A program made the translations under genes and the position numbers. Of a DNA stretch of 64,000 nucleotides, positions 17,795-25,841 are shown piece by piece; the first letter of the stretch is position 1, and every line of letters starts with the position of its first letter. The DNA is from JBNKZU01 sp050301795 (GTDB lineage Bacteria > Pseudomonadota > Gammaproteobacteria > Thiohalomonadales > Thiohalomonadaceae). The DNA is taken from the NCBI GenBank assembly GCA_050301795.1, contig JBNKZU010000002.1, positions 26,954 through 90,953 on the forward strand, given 5' to 3'. The notes beneath the pieces are model-generated. The model made no database searches and was not told the origin of the DNA. It saw nothing but the letters and a program-made list of their open reading frames with translations.

Positions 17795-18814
17795 TTACTT
17801 CTCTTCTGTGTGGTATTCAACGATACGCTCAACCTCGTTCTTGGAGCCAAGAATCACCGGCACTCGCTGGTGTAGATCGCTAGGGAGGATATCCATAATA
17901 CGATCACGCCCTGTTGAACTTACACCGCCAGCCTGCTCAACAATAAACGACATCGGATTGGCCTCATACATCAAACGCAGTTTTCCGGCAGTACCGTTTG
18001 ATTTCATCTTCTCATCAATCGGATACATGAAAACACCACCGCGTGTAAGGATACGATGCACCTCTGCAACCATGGAGGCAATCCAGCGCATATTGAAATC
18101 ACGATCACGCTCGCCGGTTTTACCTGCAAGGCACTCATTGACATAGCGTTGAACAGGAGCCTCCCAATGACGCATGTTTGAAGCGTTGATTGCAAACTCA
18201 CTGGTATCCTCTGGAATAGTCATATTCGGGTGAGTCAGAACAAACTCGCCGATCCCTTGATCCAGAGTAAAGCCATTAACACCATTACCGGTGGTCAGAA
18301 CCATCATCGTCGAAGGCCCGTAAAGCGCATATCCGGCACAAACCTGTTCAGTGCCACGCTGGAGGAAGTCCTCGGCAGACATGTTCACGCCGCTTCCTTT
18401 TACGCGCAGGATTGAGAAGATCGTACCAACAGAGACGTTAACGTCGATATTCGATGATCCATCAAGAGGATCAAAGGTCAGAAGGTATTTTCCTTTGGGG
18501 TATTGTGATGGAATATTGTAGATATCATCCATCTCTTCTGAAGCCATAGCGGCAAGATGGCCCGCCCATTCATTGGTTTGCAGAAAAACCTCGTTTGAGA
18601 TGATATCCATCTTCTTCTGAACTTCACCCTGCACATTCTCGCTATCAGTAGCGCCGAGAACACCAAAAAGCTCTCCATGATTAACCATGTTTGAGATCAC
18701 CTTACAAGCGGTAACGATATCGTTGAGTAGTGAGGTGAAGTCACCGGATGCGCCAGGAATACGACGTTGTTCTTCAATAAGAAATTGAGTGATAGTAGTT
18801 CGATTGTTATGCAT
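17795..18814 (-). CDS. fbp: fructose-1,6-bisphosphatase, class I
   Basis: A 339-residue class I enzyme that hydrolyses fructose-1,6-bisphosphate in gluconeogenesis or the Calvin cycle. The metal-binding motif is FDPLDGSSNID near residue 113, with upstream ASEEMDD supplying further acidic ligands and GGVFMYPIDEK near the substrate phosphate site. The window also encodes a reversible PPi-dependent phosphofructokinase that could do the same step while conserving the phosphate bond, so the cell has two routes. The gene is alone between a terminator and a 207-bp upstream region. Confidence 0.95.
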   Translation of the reverse strand: MHNNRTTITQFLIEEQRRIPGASGDFTSLLNDIVTACKVISNMVNHGELFGVLGATDSENVQGEVQKKMDIISNEVFLQTNEWAGHLAAMASEEMDDIYNIPSQYPKGKYLLTFDPLDGSSNIDVNVSVGTIFSILRVKGSGVNMSAEDFLQRGTEQVCAGYALYGPSTMMVLTTGNGVNGFTLDQGIGEFVLTHPNMTIPEDTSEFAINASNMRHWEAPVQRYVNECLAGKTGERDRDFNMRWIASMVAEVHRILTRGGVFMYPIDEKMKSNGTAGKLRLMYEANPMSFIVEQAGGVSSTGRDRIMDILPSDLHQRVPVILGSKNEVERIVEYHTEEK

Positions 18815-18874
18815 TTTTTGATATGCCCTTAAATATAAAAAGAAATCTGTTCAACATTGATCAGGAGGAGTGAC

Positions 18875-18913
18875 ATGCTGCGAAGTGTCGAAATCACACC
18901 AAAGTATGACTGA
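18875..18913 (+). CDS. possible 12-residue leader-like peptide ORF
   Basis: A very short plus-strand frame (MLRSVEITPKYD) has a textbook AGGAGG (18863-18868) 6 bases upstream of its ATG. It lies in the 207-bp region upstream of the divergent fbp gene, where an unused Shine-Dalgarno sequence is unexpected. I cannot tell whether it is transcribed. Confidence 0.15.
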   Translation: MLRSVEITPKYD

Positions 18914-18960
18914 CCATGCTTAAATAACGCTTAAGAACCATAGTAGAATCTAATTCTGTC

Positions 18961-19017
18961 ATGAAAAGGATTTATATGGATCGTAATAGCGTCTCTTTGC
19001 CAGAAAGTAAATCCTGA
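18961..19017 (+). CDS. possible 18-residue small ORF
   Basis: A second tiny plus-strand frame (MKRIYMDRNSVSLPESKS, or 13 residues from the second ATG at 18976 with AAAAGGA upstream) sits 48 bases after the first, ending just before the convergent aroG stop. TAGAAT at 18944-18949 could be a -10 element. Length is too short for coding statistics. Confidence 0.12.
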   Translation: MKRIYMDRNSVSLPESKS

Positions 19018-19021
19018 GATT

Positions 19022-20083
19022 TTAACGGTGGTGTTGACGTCGCTCCTGCACAGCATTGGCTAAGACACGAAGTAGACGCTCACTATCATCCCAGTTGATA
19101 CAGGCATCGGTAATACTCTGGCCATAAACCAAATCCTGATCGGCACGGTAATCCTGACGCCCGGCTTCTAAAAAGCTCTCGATCATTGCCCCGATAATTC
19201 GTCTGTCGCCGCGGGCGATCTGACCGGCAACATCGTGGCCAACATCAACCTGTTTCTGATGGCGTTTTCGAGAGTTAGCGTGACTGAAATCGATCATCAT
19301 CTGAGCCTTTAATCCAGCATCTTCCATCTCTTCAGCGGCGATGTTGATACTTTCGGTATCGTAATTCGGGCGAGAGCCGCCACGAAGAATCACATGGCAG
19401 TCATCATTGCCTTTTGTCGCAAAGATTGCAGATCGCCCCTCTTTGGTTACAGATAAAAAGTGATGAGGTTGAGACGCAGATCGCATTGCATCAAGGGCGA
19501 TACGCAAACTCCCATTGGTGCCGTTTTTAAATCCAACCGGGCAGGAGAGACCTGAAGAGAGTTCACGGTGTCCTTGACTTTCAGTCGTGCGAGCACCTAT
19601 TGCACCCCAGCTAACTAAATCAGCAATGTATTGAGGACTAATGAGATCAAGATATTCTGTGCCTGCCGGTAGTGTCAGATTATTCACATCCAGAAGAAAC
19701 TGACGTGCCATGTGGATCCCTTTATTGATATGGAAGGTACCATCAAGATCAGGATCATTGATTAATCCCTTCCAGCCAACCGTTGTACGTGGCTTCTCAA
19801 AATAGACACGCATCACAACTAAAAGATCATCCTTAACCTCATCTCTTACTTTGACGAGTCGTTTGGCGTAATCCAGTGCCGCAACAGGGTCATGAACTGA
19901 GCAGGGGCCGATAATCACCAGCAGGCGGTCATCCTTTCCGTGCAGGATATTGTGGATCTCCTGACGTGCCTTATAGACTGTATTGGCAGCCACTTCGGTG
20001 ATTGGAAACTCATTGCTTAGGGTTTCAGGAGCCATCAACTCTTTAATGGCTAAAATTCTCAGGTCGTCTGTTTGGGGTAACAT
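19022..20083 (-). CDS. aroG: 3-deoxy-7-phosphoheptulonate (DAHP) synthase, class I, AroG type
   Basis: Condenses phosphoenolpyruvate and erythrose-4-phosphate, the first step of aromatic amino-acid synthesis. Family signatures are GPCSVHDP, KPRTTVGWKGLINDP, GARTTESQ, and DFSHANSRK near the metal site. I set the start at the ATG at 20083, giving 353 residues and the same N-terminal length before DDLRI as E. coli AroG; in-frame ATGs at 20104 and 20146 are alternatives, and none has a strong Shine-Dalgarno sequence. Which aromatic amino acid inhibits it cannot be decided by eye. It is divergent from rnpB. Confidence 0.94.
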   Translation of the reverse strand: MLPQTDDLRILAIKELMAPETLSNEFPITEVAANTVYKARQEIHNILHGKDDRLLVIIGPCSVHDPVAALDYAKRLVKVRDEVKDDLLVVMRVYFEKPRTTVGWKGLINDPDLDGTFHINKGIHMARQFLLDVNNLTLPAGTEYLDLISPQYIADLVSWGAIGARTTESQGHRELSSGLSCPVGFKNGTNGSLRIALDAMRSASQPHHFLSVTKEGRSAIFATKGNDDCHVILRGGSRPNYDTESINIAAEEMEDAGLKAQMMIDFSHANSRKRHQKQVDVGHDVAGQIARGDRRIIGAMIESFLEAGRQDYRADQDLVYGQSITDACINWDDSERLLRVLANAVQERRQHHR

Positions 20084-20221
20084 GATGGTATCTTTCTTGT
20101 TCATAGCGAGTGGATTAGGCGCGGTATTGTATCTTGTTGGAAACATTAGGGAAAATGACTTTTTGTTTTTTATCGAACTATTTCATCTTTTATAACCGAT
20201 CAGATGCCTGTATCTTATGCG

Positions 20222-20563
<342 letters not shown>

Positions 20564-20661
20564 CTTTTTAGTCCTAAAAAAGTCTTTTATCTCGCTTTTT
20601 TCCACCCATTTGAGCCTTTTATTGAATACAACGGGCTAATATCAGCTCTCAAATAGACGAT

Positions 20662-20670
20662 TTATCCACA
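20662..20670 (+). promoter_or_regulatory. consensus DnaA box
   Basis: TTATCCACA matches the high-affinity DnaA box TTATNCACA at every position. It lies in the AT-rich region about 270 bases upstream of mraZ. The match is direct; binding is inferred. Confidence 0.5.
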
Positions 20671-20856
20671 AATTTTTTATTTTGATCGACACTTTTCCCT
20701 TAATCTTAACAATTCACTTTAACTTTGAATTTCATCCTTTTGATTAGTTTTAAGTTGTTATTTTTTGATTCACGAATTGATTAACCCACATGAAGAAATG
20801 TGCGCTAAGTCTTTGTGAAATAAGAAAGAATTTCTCTTTTCCCTCCCTGAATTTAC

Positions 20857-20886
20857 TTGACAATGACGCTTGCATTCTACTAATGT
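20857..20886 (+). promoter_or_regulatory. candidate dcw (mra) promoter
   Basis: A perfect -35 TTGACA (20857-20862) is followed after 18 bases by TAATGT (20881-20886), a weak -10. Transcription would start close to 20893, immediately before the MraZ-type repeats, which fits repression by MraZ at the promoter-proximal operator. Confidence 0.45.
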
Positions 20887-20892
20887 GCATAA
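20884..20892 (-). promoter_or_regulatory. consensus DnaA box overlapping the dcw promoter
   Basis: The minus strand reads TTATGCACA, a full match to TTATNCACA. It overlaps the candidate -10 region and ends 3 bases before the first MraZ-type repeat, so DnaA bound here would touch both promoter and operator. Confidence 0.5.
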
Positions 20893-20895
20893 TAT

Positions 20896-20920
20896 TGGAT
20901 AAAAGTGGATCATTGTGGGG
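20896..20920 (+). promoter_or_regulatory. MraZ-type operator (three TGGNN repeats at 10-bp pitch)
   Basis: TGGAT, TGGAT and TGGGG occur at 20896, 20906 and 20916, each five bases separated by five-base spacers. MraZ of E. coli binds TGGGN direct repeats with this spacing upstream of its own gene. The first two copies deviate by A at the fourth position. The last repeat doubles as the mraZ ribosome-binding region, so binding could block both transcription and translation. Confidence 0.6.
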
Positions 20921-20931
20921 AAAAATACCTG

Positions 20932-21387
20932 ATGGGGGATTTTTTTGAAGGCGTATCAGAGCTGACGCTAGACGCGAAGGGGCGGCTTGCCGTACCGACG
21001 CGATATCGTGAGCATTTGATCGAGCGTTGTGGAGGGCGGTTGATGATTACTGTCGATGCTCTACAGCGTTGTCTCGCCATCTATCCGCTGACGGAATGGG
21101 AACTGATTCGACCCTCTTTAAATCAACTTTCAAGCTTGAATTCTAAAACGTCTCATGTGAAGCGGGTCATTCTTGGTAGTGCAACCGAGGTTGAAATGGA
21201 TAAAACCGGACGAGTTCTTATTCCACCGAAGCTTCGCAAACACGCATTGTTGGATAGAAAGATCATTCTTGCAGGTCAAGGGAAGAAGTTTGAACTTTGG
21301 GATGAGCAGAAATGGGATGAGTTGGTCGATACCTTGCCAGAGCTTGGTGACGAACTACCGGATGTTTTGGAATCTATCGGTTTATGA
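20932..21387 (+). CDS. mraZ: division/cell-wall cluster transcriptional repressor MraZ
   Basis: A 151-residue protein with two AbrB/SpoVT-type swapped-hairpin motifs: LDAKGRLAVPTRYR near residue 13 and MDKTGRVLIPPKLR near residue 87. MraZ assembles into ring-shaped oligomers and represses the dcw promoter. I start at the ATG at 20932 (MGDFFEGV) because E. coli MraZ has a similar short lead before the first D-x-K-G-R. A longer frame from GTG 20905 would run through the operator repeats. It is the first gene of the 17-gene dcw cluster, ending 4 bases into rsmH. Confidence 0.94.
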   Translation: MGDFFEGVSELTLDAKGRLAVPTRYREHLIERCGGRLMITVDALQRCLAIYPLTEWELIRPSLNQLSSLNSKTSHVKRVILGSATEVEMDKTGRVLIPPKLRKHALLDRKIILAGQGKKFELWDEQKWDELVDTLPELGDELPDVLESIGL

Positions 21388-22328
21388 GTACAAGCACGGA
21401 AGAACTGCATCTTCCGGTACTGTTGAGTGAAGCGATAGATGCATTAAATATAAAGCCTGAAGGCATCTATATTGATGGCACCTTCGGGCGTGGCGGTCAT
21501 AGTAGGGCGATTTTGGCGCAGCTCGGCGACAAAGGGTCACTTTTAGCGTTTGACAAAGATCCTGATGCGATAAGTGCGGCGAGTGTGATAGTTAATGCAG
21601 ATAAGCGGTTTTCAATTGTTCAAGGGAGTTTTACTTCAATGGACACAGAAGTTGAAAAAAGGGGTTGGACTGGTTTGGTCGATGGCATTTTGCTTGACCT
21701 TGGGGTCTCTTCTCCCCAGCTCGATCACGCTGATCGGGGATTCAGTTTTCGTGAGGATGGGCCGCTTGATATGAGAATGGATACAACCAGAGGCGAGAGT
21801 GCCGCGCAGTGGCTTTCGACTGCAAAAGAGAGTGATATCGCTATTGTACTCAAAGAGTATGGAGAAGAGCGTTATGCAAAACGCATTGCGCGTGCGATTG
21901 TCCGTAGGCGAGAGGATGTCGCACCTTTTAAAACTACAGCCGAGCTTGCCGCTACAATTTCTGAAGCTCACCCGCGTTGGGAACGTGACCGACACCCGGC
22001 AACCCGAGCCTTTCAGGCGATCCGTATCCATATTAATCGTGAACTTGATGATCTTGATGACCTTCTTGCAAAGATCACTCCTCTATTAAAGCAAAGAGGA
22101 CGCCTTGCTGTGATCAGCTTTCATTCGTTGGAAGACCGTCGAGTTAAGCGTTTTATTCGTGAGCAGGGTCGGCAGGATGATTTTCCTCCCGACCTTCCCA
22201 TCATGACGCACCAACTAAAACCAATGGTCTTAAAGCCAATTGGGAAAGCGATCCGCGCTGGAGAGGCCGAGCTTGATCAAAATCCACGCGCTCGCAGTGC
22301 GGTGTTACGAATTGCGGAGAAGCTGTGA
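21384..22328 (+). CDS. rsmH: 16S rRNA (cytosine(1402)-N4)-methyltransferase
   Basis: A 314-residue SAM-dependent methyltransferase that modifies the same nucleotide, C1402, as RsmI encoded 4 kb upstream. Signatures are DGTFGRGGHSRAIL (SAM site, near residue 30), DLGVSSPQLDHADRGFSF near residue 102 and FHSLEDRRVKRF near residue 250. The ATG overlaps the mraZ stop (ATGA) and its stop overlaps ftsL. Standard second gene of the dcw cluster. Confidence 0.96.
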   Translation: MSTSTEELHLPVLLSEAIDALNIKPEGIYIDGTFGRGGHSRAILAQLGDKGSLLAFDKDPDAISAASVIVNADKRFSIVQGSFTSMDTEVEKRGWTGLVDGILLDLGVSSPQLDHADRGFSFREDGPLDMRMDTTRGESAAQWLSTAKESDIAIVLKEYGEERYAKRIARAIVRRREDVAPFKTTAELAATISEAHPRWERDRHPATRAFQAIRIHINRELDDLDDLLAKITPLLKQRGRLAVISFHSLEDRRVKRFIREQGRQDDFPPDLPIMTHQLKPMVLKPIGKAIRAGEAELDQNPRARSAVLRIAEKL

Positions 22329-22591
22329 TGGTTCGCCTATTGATCATGTTGCTATCAATATCAGTTTTTGCCTCTGCGATTGGTGTGGTTTTCAGTACAC
22401 ATGAAGCGAGAAAGCTGTTTGTTGAGCTTCAAGGGTTACAGAAGATTGCTGATGAACTGCAAATTCGGTGGGGACGCCTTCAACTGGAGCAGAGCACGGT
22501 GGTGACACATGGACGTATTGAATCATCAGCGCGAGATCAGCTACGAATGATAATCCCGCCTCACGAATCGATTGTTTTGGTGAAACCATGA
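22328..22591 (+). CDS. ftsL: cell division protein FtsL
   Basis: An 87-residue bitopic protein: one membrane segment at about residues 2-20, then a periplasmic coiled coil (EARKLFVELQGLQKIADELQIRWGRL). FtsL forms a complex with FtsQ and FtsB that activates FtsWI septal synthesis. FtsL is poorly conserved, so the call rests on position between rsmH and ftsI, size and topology. The ATG at 22328 overlaps the rsmH stop by one base and has GGAG 8 bases upstream; a GTG three bases earlier is possible. Confidence 0.9.
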   Translation: MVRLLIMLLSISVFASAIGVVFSTHEARKLFVELQGLQKIADELQIRWGRLQLEQSTVVTHGRIESSARDQLRMIIPPHESIVLVKP

Positions 22592-24306
22592 GCATGTCCA
22601 TAGAAAAGAGAGTAGTGCATGGTCGTCTGATATTTGTTCAGACGATTCTTGTATGCGCCTTTTCTGCGCTACTGTTCAGGATGTATGTGCTCAATACTAA
22701 TCAACGTGAGTTTTTGCAGGAGCAAGGCGATTCACGATATTTGCGGGTTGTCTCTATTCCTGCCAGTCGTGGAGCAATCTTTGATCGCAATGGTGAACCG
22801 CTTGCGCTAAGTACGCCGGTGGCATCAATCTGGGTAAACCCTAAAGATTTTATCAAGGCACGGGATGAGTGGGGCAAGGTTGCAAGACTACTAAACATTA
22901 AACGCTCCTCGTTAGAGGATAAAATCGCACAGAATCGCAATCGTGAGTTTGTCTATCTGCGGCGACATATTACACCTGAGCTAGCCGAAAAGCTTCTTGA
23001 ACTAAAGGTACCAGGTGTTGCCTCGCAGCGTGAATATCATCGTTATTACCCTATGGGAGAAGCTGCATCCCATGTTCTTGGCTTTACTAACATTGATGAT
23101 ATGGGGCAAGAAGGAATTGAGTTAATGCTCAACGAACGATTGATGGGAACCGCAGGTAGCAAGCGGGTTATCAAGGATCGGTTGGGACGAATTGTTGAGA
23201 ATGTTGAAAGTATTCGTGTGCCGCGTGATGGCGAAAACCTCTATTTAAGTATAGATCGCCGCATCCAGTATCTGGCCTATCGTGAGCTTAAAGCCGCCGT
23301 AACCCGTCATAAGGCCAAAGGTGGATCTGTCGTGGTTATGGATGTGAAGAGTGGCGAAATACTTGCGATGGTTAATCAGCCCTCATTTAACCCAAATAAT
23401 CGTAAATATATTAAAAGTGTTAATGCGCGTAATCGTGCGGTAACAGATGTCTTTGAGCCTGGTTCAACAATGAAGCCGTTTTCTATTCTTGCTGCTTTAG
23501 AGAGCGGTAAGTATCAACCAGATACACCTATCGATACTGCGCCTGGATTCTTTAAGCTGGCTAGTTTCACTATTCGAGATGCAACAAATTATGGTTTGAT
23601 TGATGTCGCAACGGTAATTAAAAAATCAAGCAATGTTGGCGCAAGTCAGATCGCACTGTCGCTTGAATCCAGTGCATTGTGGGATACCTATACCCGCATG
23701 GGATTTGGCTTTGAAACGGCCAGTGGATTTCCTGGAGAGTCGGCAGGGATACTGAACTCATTCCAGTACTGGGATGATGTGCAAAAGGCGACACTATCGT
23801 ATGGGTATGGACTTTCGGTGACACCACTGCAACTGACGCTTGCCTATGCTGGTCTGGCTAATAATGGTATTGCCCCTACGGTCTCGTTTCTTAAGCGTGA
23901 TGAGGTGCAGAGTGAAGGTAGAGTGGTTGCCGATAAAAAGTATGTCAAAGCAGTGCAAAAGATGCTCGAGAGTGTTACGGAGGAGGGCGGAACTGCACTA
24001 CGTGCAAAGGTCGCCGGATATAAGGTTGCCGGTAAAACCGGAACCGTTCGCAAAGCTGGTAATGATGGTTATGTCGAAAACCAATACTTATCGGTATTTG
24101 CAGGGTATGCACCGGCAAGTGATCCTCGTTTGGTGATGGTGACAATGATCGATCAGCCAGAATCAGGTGATTACTACGGCGGCGTTATTGCTGCGCCGGT
24201 ATTCTCCAGAGTGATGGCGGGCGCATTAAGACTGCACAATGTGGCTCCAGATGATTTTGTTAGTGATTATAAGTTGGCAGCAGTGGTTAATGGAGATCAG
24301 CTATGA
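22588..24306 (+). CDS. ftsI: peptidoglycan transpeptidase FtsI (PBP3)
   Basis: A 572-residue septum-specific class B penicillin-binding protein. One membrane anchor (about residues 13-33), a pedestal domain (RGAIFDRNGEPLA near residue 59), then the transpeptidase domain with active-site S-T-M-K-P (GSTMKPFSIL), S-S-N (KKSSNVGAS) and K-T-G-T (GKTGTVRK). It crosslinks new septal peptidoglycan with FtsW as its glycosyltransferase partner. It overlaps ftsL and murE by ATGA at both ends. Confidence 0.96.
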   Translation: MSMSIEKRVVHGRLIFVQTILVCAFSALLFRMYVLNTNQREFLQEQGDSRYLRVVSIPASRGAIFDRNGEPLALSTPVASIWVNPKDFIKARDEWGKVARLLNIKRSSLEDKIAQNRNREFVYLRRHITPELAEKLLELKVPGVASQREYHRYYPMGEAASHVLGFTNIDDMGQEGIELMLNERLMGTAGSKRVIKDRLGRIVENVESIRVPRDGENLYLSIDRRIQYLAYRELKAAVTRHKAKGGSVVVMDVKSGEILAMVNQPSFNPNNRKYIKSVNARNRAVTDVFEPGSTMKPFSILAALESGKYQPDTPIDTAPGFFKLASFTIRDATNYGLIDVATVIKKSSNVGASQIALSLESSALWDTYTRMGFGFETASGFPGESAGILNSFQYWDDVQKATLSYGYGLSVTPLQLTLAYAGLANNGIAPTVSFLKRDEVQSEGRVVADKKYVKAVQKMLESVTEEGGTALRAKVAGYKVAGKTGTVRKAGNDGYVENQYLSVFAGYAPASDPRLVMVTMIDQPESGDYYGGVIAAPVFSRVMAGALRLHNVAPDDFVSDYKLAAVVNGDQL

Positions 24307-25841
24307 GTCTGACTTCTCCGATAAACTCTATGCGCCTTGGCTCTTTGCTGGCTGGATATGCAGAATCTGGTTTAAGTGATGCGCTTGAGATCCACGGTCT
24401 TGCCATTGATAGTCGAGAAGTGAAAACGGGAATGCTGTTTTTCGCCTATCGTGGAATCAAGTCGCATGGGATTGAATATGTCGAGAAGGCGATCGATAAC
24501 GGCGCAGTTGCAGTGGTTTACGATATTTCACGACATAATGAGGCGCATCAAGATATCGTCGAGCACTATAGCCGTAAGGTTCCGATGATTCGAATCAATG
24601 ATCTACAAAAGGTTATCGGAGAGATTGCATCACGTTTTTATGGAAATCCATCAAAACACATGAAGGTGATCGCAGTGACTGGAACCGATGGCAAAACATC
24701 GGTTACACAATTTATTGCACAGGTATTGGAGGATCAATATCGCTGTGGCGTCATTGGCACGCTGGGTAGTGGTGTTGTTGGAAATCTTGAAGAGATCAAA
24801 GGAAGAACAACACCAGATGCAATCACCATGCAGAGACATCTACACAAGATGTATCACAAAGGTGTTGAAGTTGTGATTGTCGAAGCATCATCACATGGGC
24901 TTGATCAGGATAGGCTTGCGGGAACAGTCATTGATGTTGCTGTTTTTACAAATATCAGTCACGAACATCTTGATTATCACGGAAGTATCAAGCGATATGC
25001 AGAGTGTAAGCATAAACTCTTTAAGTGGCCAAAACTAAAAGCTGCTGTGCTTAATGTTGATGACGAGTTCGGTCGATCATGGATCGAGACAATCCCCAAA
25101 GGCTGTAAACTAATCGGATATAGTACCAGTGGTGATAACCACTCATCCATTAGTGCAGATCTACGCTGTGATGACCTGGTGATTAGCAATAGCGGCCTCG
25201 ATTTTGATGTTCACTCTTCGTATGGCGTCGCTCATGTCAGTAGCTCTCTAATTGGCCGATTTAATGTCTCAAATCTACTTGCATGCTTAGGGGCGGTTAT
25301 TGCTCTTGGTGTCGATTTTAATCATGCAGTCAAGAGGTTGTCCGAAGTTAAGACTGTTGCCGGTCGGATGGAGCAGGTGAAGGTTAACGCTAATCAGCCA
25401 ATGGTTGTTGTTGATTATGCTCATACTCCTGACGCGCTTGCGCACGTATTAAAAGCGTTACGCGAACACTGTAGCGGCCATCTGTGGGTTGTTTTCGGAT
25501 GTGGTGGTGATCGTGATCAGACAAAACGGCCTTTAATGGGTCGCAATGCTGAAGCGCTGGCCGATGTGGTTATTATTACAAACGATAATCCTCGAAGTGA
25601 AGACCCGATAACAATCCTGGAGCAGATCACCTCGGGTATGGATGATCCCGATTCTGCTTATGTCATTCTTGATCGTAGTCGTGCAATTGCGCGTGCTATA
25701 GATGTTGCATCGAAGAATGATGTGGTTTTAATCGCCGGTAAAGGACATGAGAGTGAACAGTGTATAGGTAATGTCTGCCTTCCATTCAATGATGTTGTTA
25801 AGGCGAGGGAGTATCTGCAACAGGAGGTGGTTAATGGCTAA
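24303..25841 (+). CDS. murE: UDP-MurNAc-L-Ala-D-Glu:meso-diaminopimelate ligase
   Basis: A 512-residue Mur ligase adding meso-diaminopimelate to the nucleotide precursor. The ATP loop is VTGTDGKTSVT near residue 126 and the amino-acid-specificity motif is DNPRSEDP near residue 422; the DNPR form indicates diaminopimelate rather than lysine, as expected for a Gram-negative wall. It overlaps ftsI by 4 bases and murF by 8. Confidence 0.96.
   Translation: MSLTSPINSMRLGSLLAGYAESGLSDALEIHGLAIDSREVKTGMLFFAYRGIKSHGIEYVEKAIDNGAVAVVYDISRHNEAHQDIVEHYSRKVPMIRINDLQKVIGEIASRFYGNPSKHMKVIAVTGTDGKTSVTQFIAQVLEDQYRCGVIGTLGSGVVGNLEEIKGRTTPDAITMQRHLHKMYHKGVEVVIVEASSHGLDQDRLAGTVIDVAVFTNISHEHLDYHGSIKRYAECKHKLFKWPKLKAAVLNVDDEFGRSWIETIPKGCKLIGYSTSGDNHSSISADLRCDDLVISNSGLDFDVHSSYGVAHVSSSLIGRFNVSNLLACLGAVIALGVDFNHAVKRLSEVKTVAGRMEQVKVNANQPMVVVDYAHTPDALAHVLKALREHCSGHLWVVFGCGGDRDQTKRPLMGRNAEALADVVIITNDNPRSEDPITILEQITSGMDDPDSAYVILDRSRAIARAIDVASKNDVVLIAGKGHESEQCIGNVCLPFNDVVKAREYLQQEVVNG

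Larger units (their letters stand above)
20564..20931. other. AT-rich control region between rnpB and mraZ
   Basis: About 370 bases with no gene on either strand, strikingly T/A-rich around 20670-20780. It holds the rnpB terminator at its left end, a consensus DnaA box at 20662-20670, a TTGACA promoter element at 20857-20862, a second inverted DnaA box at 20884-20892 and the MraZ-type repeats at 20896-20920. It is the expected place for the main promoter of the dcw cluster. Confidence 0.7.

Noticed and set aside
20564..20931. Replication origin suggested by AT-rich DNA and DnaA boxes
   Set aside because: Only two boxes are present, dnaA/dnaN/gidA-type neighbours are absent, and the dcw promoter explains the position better.
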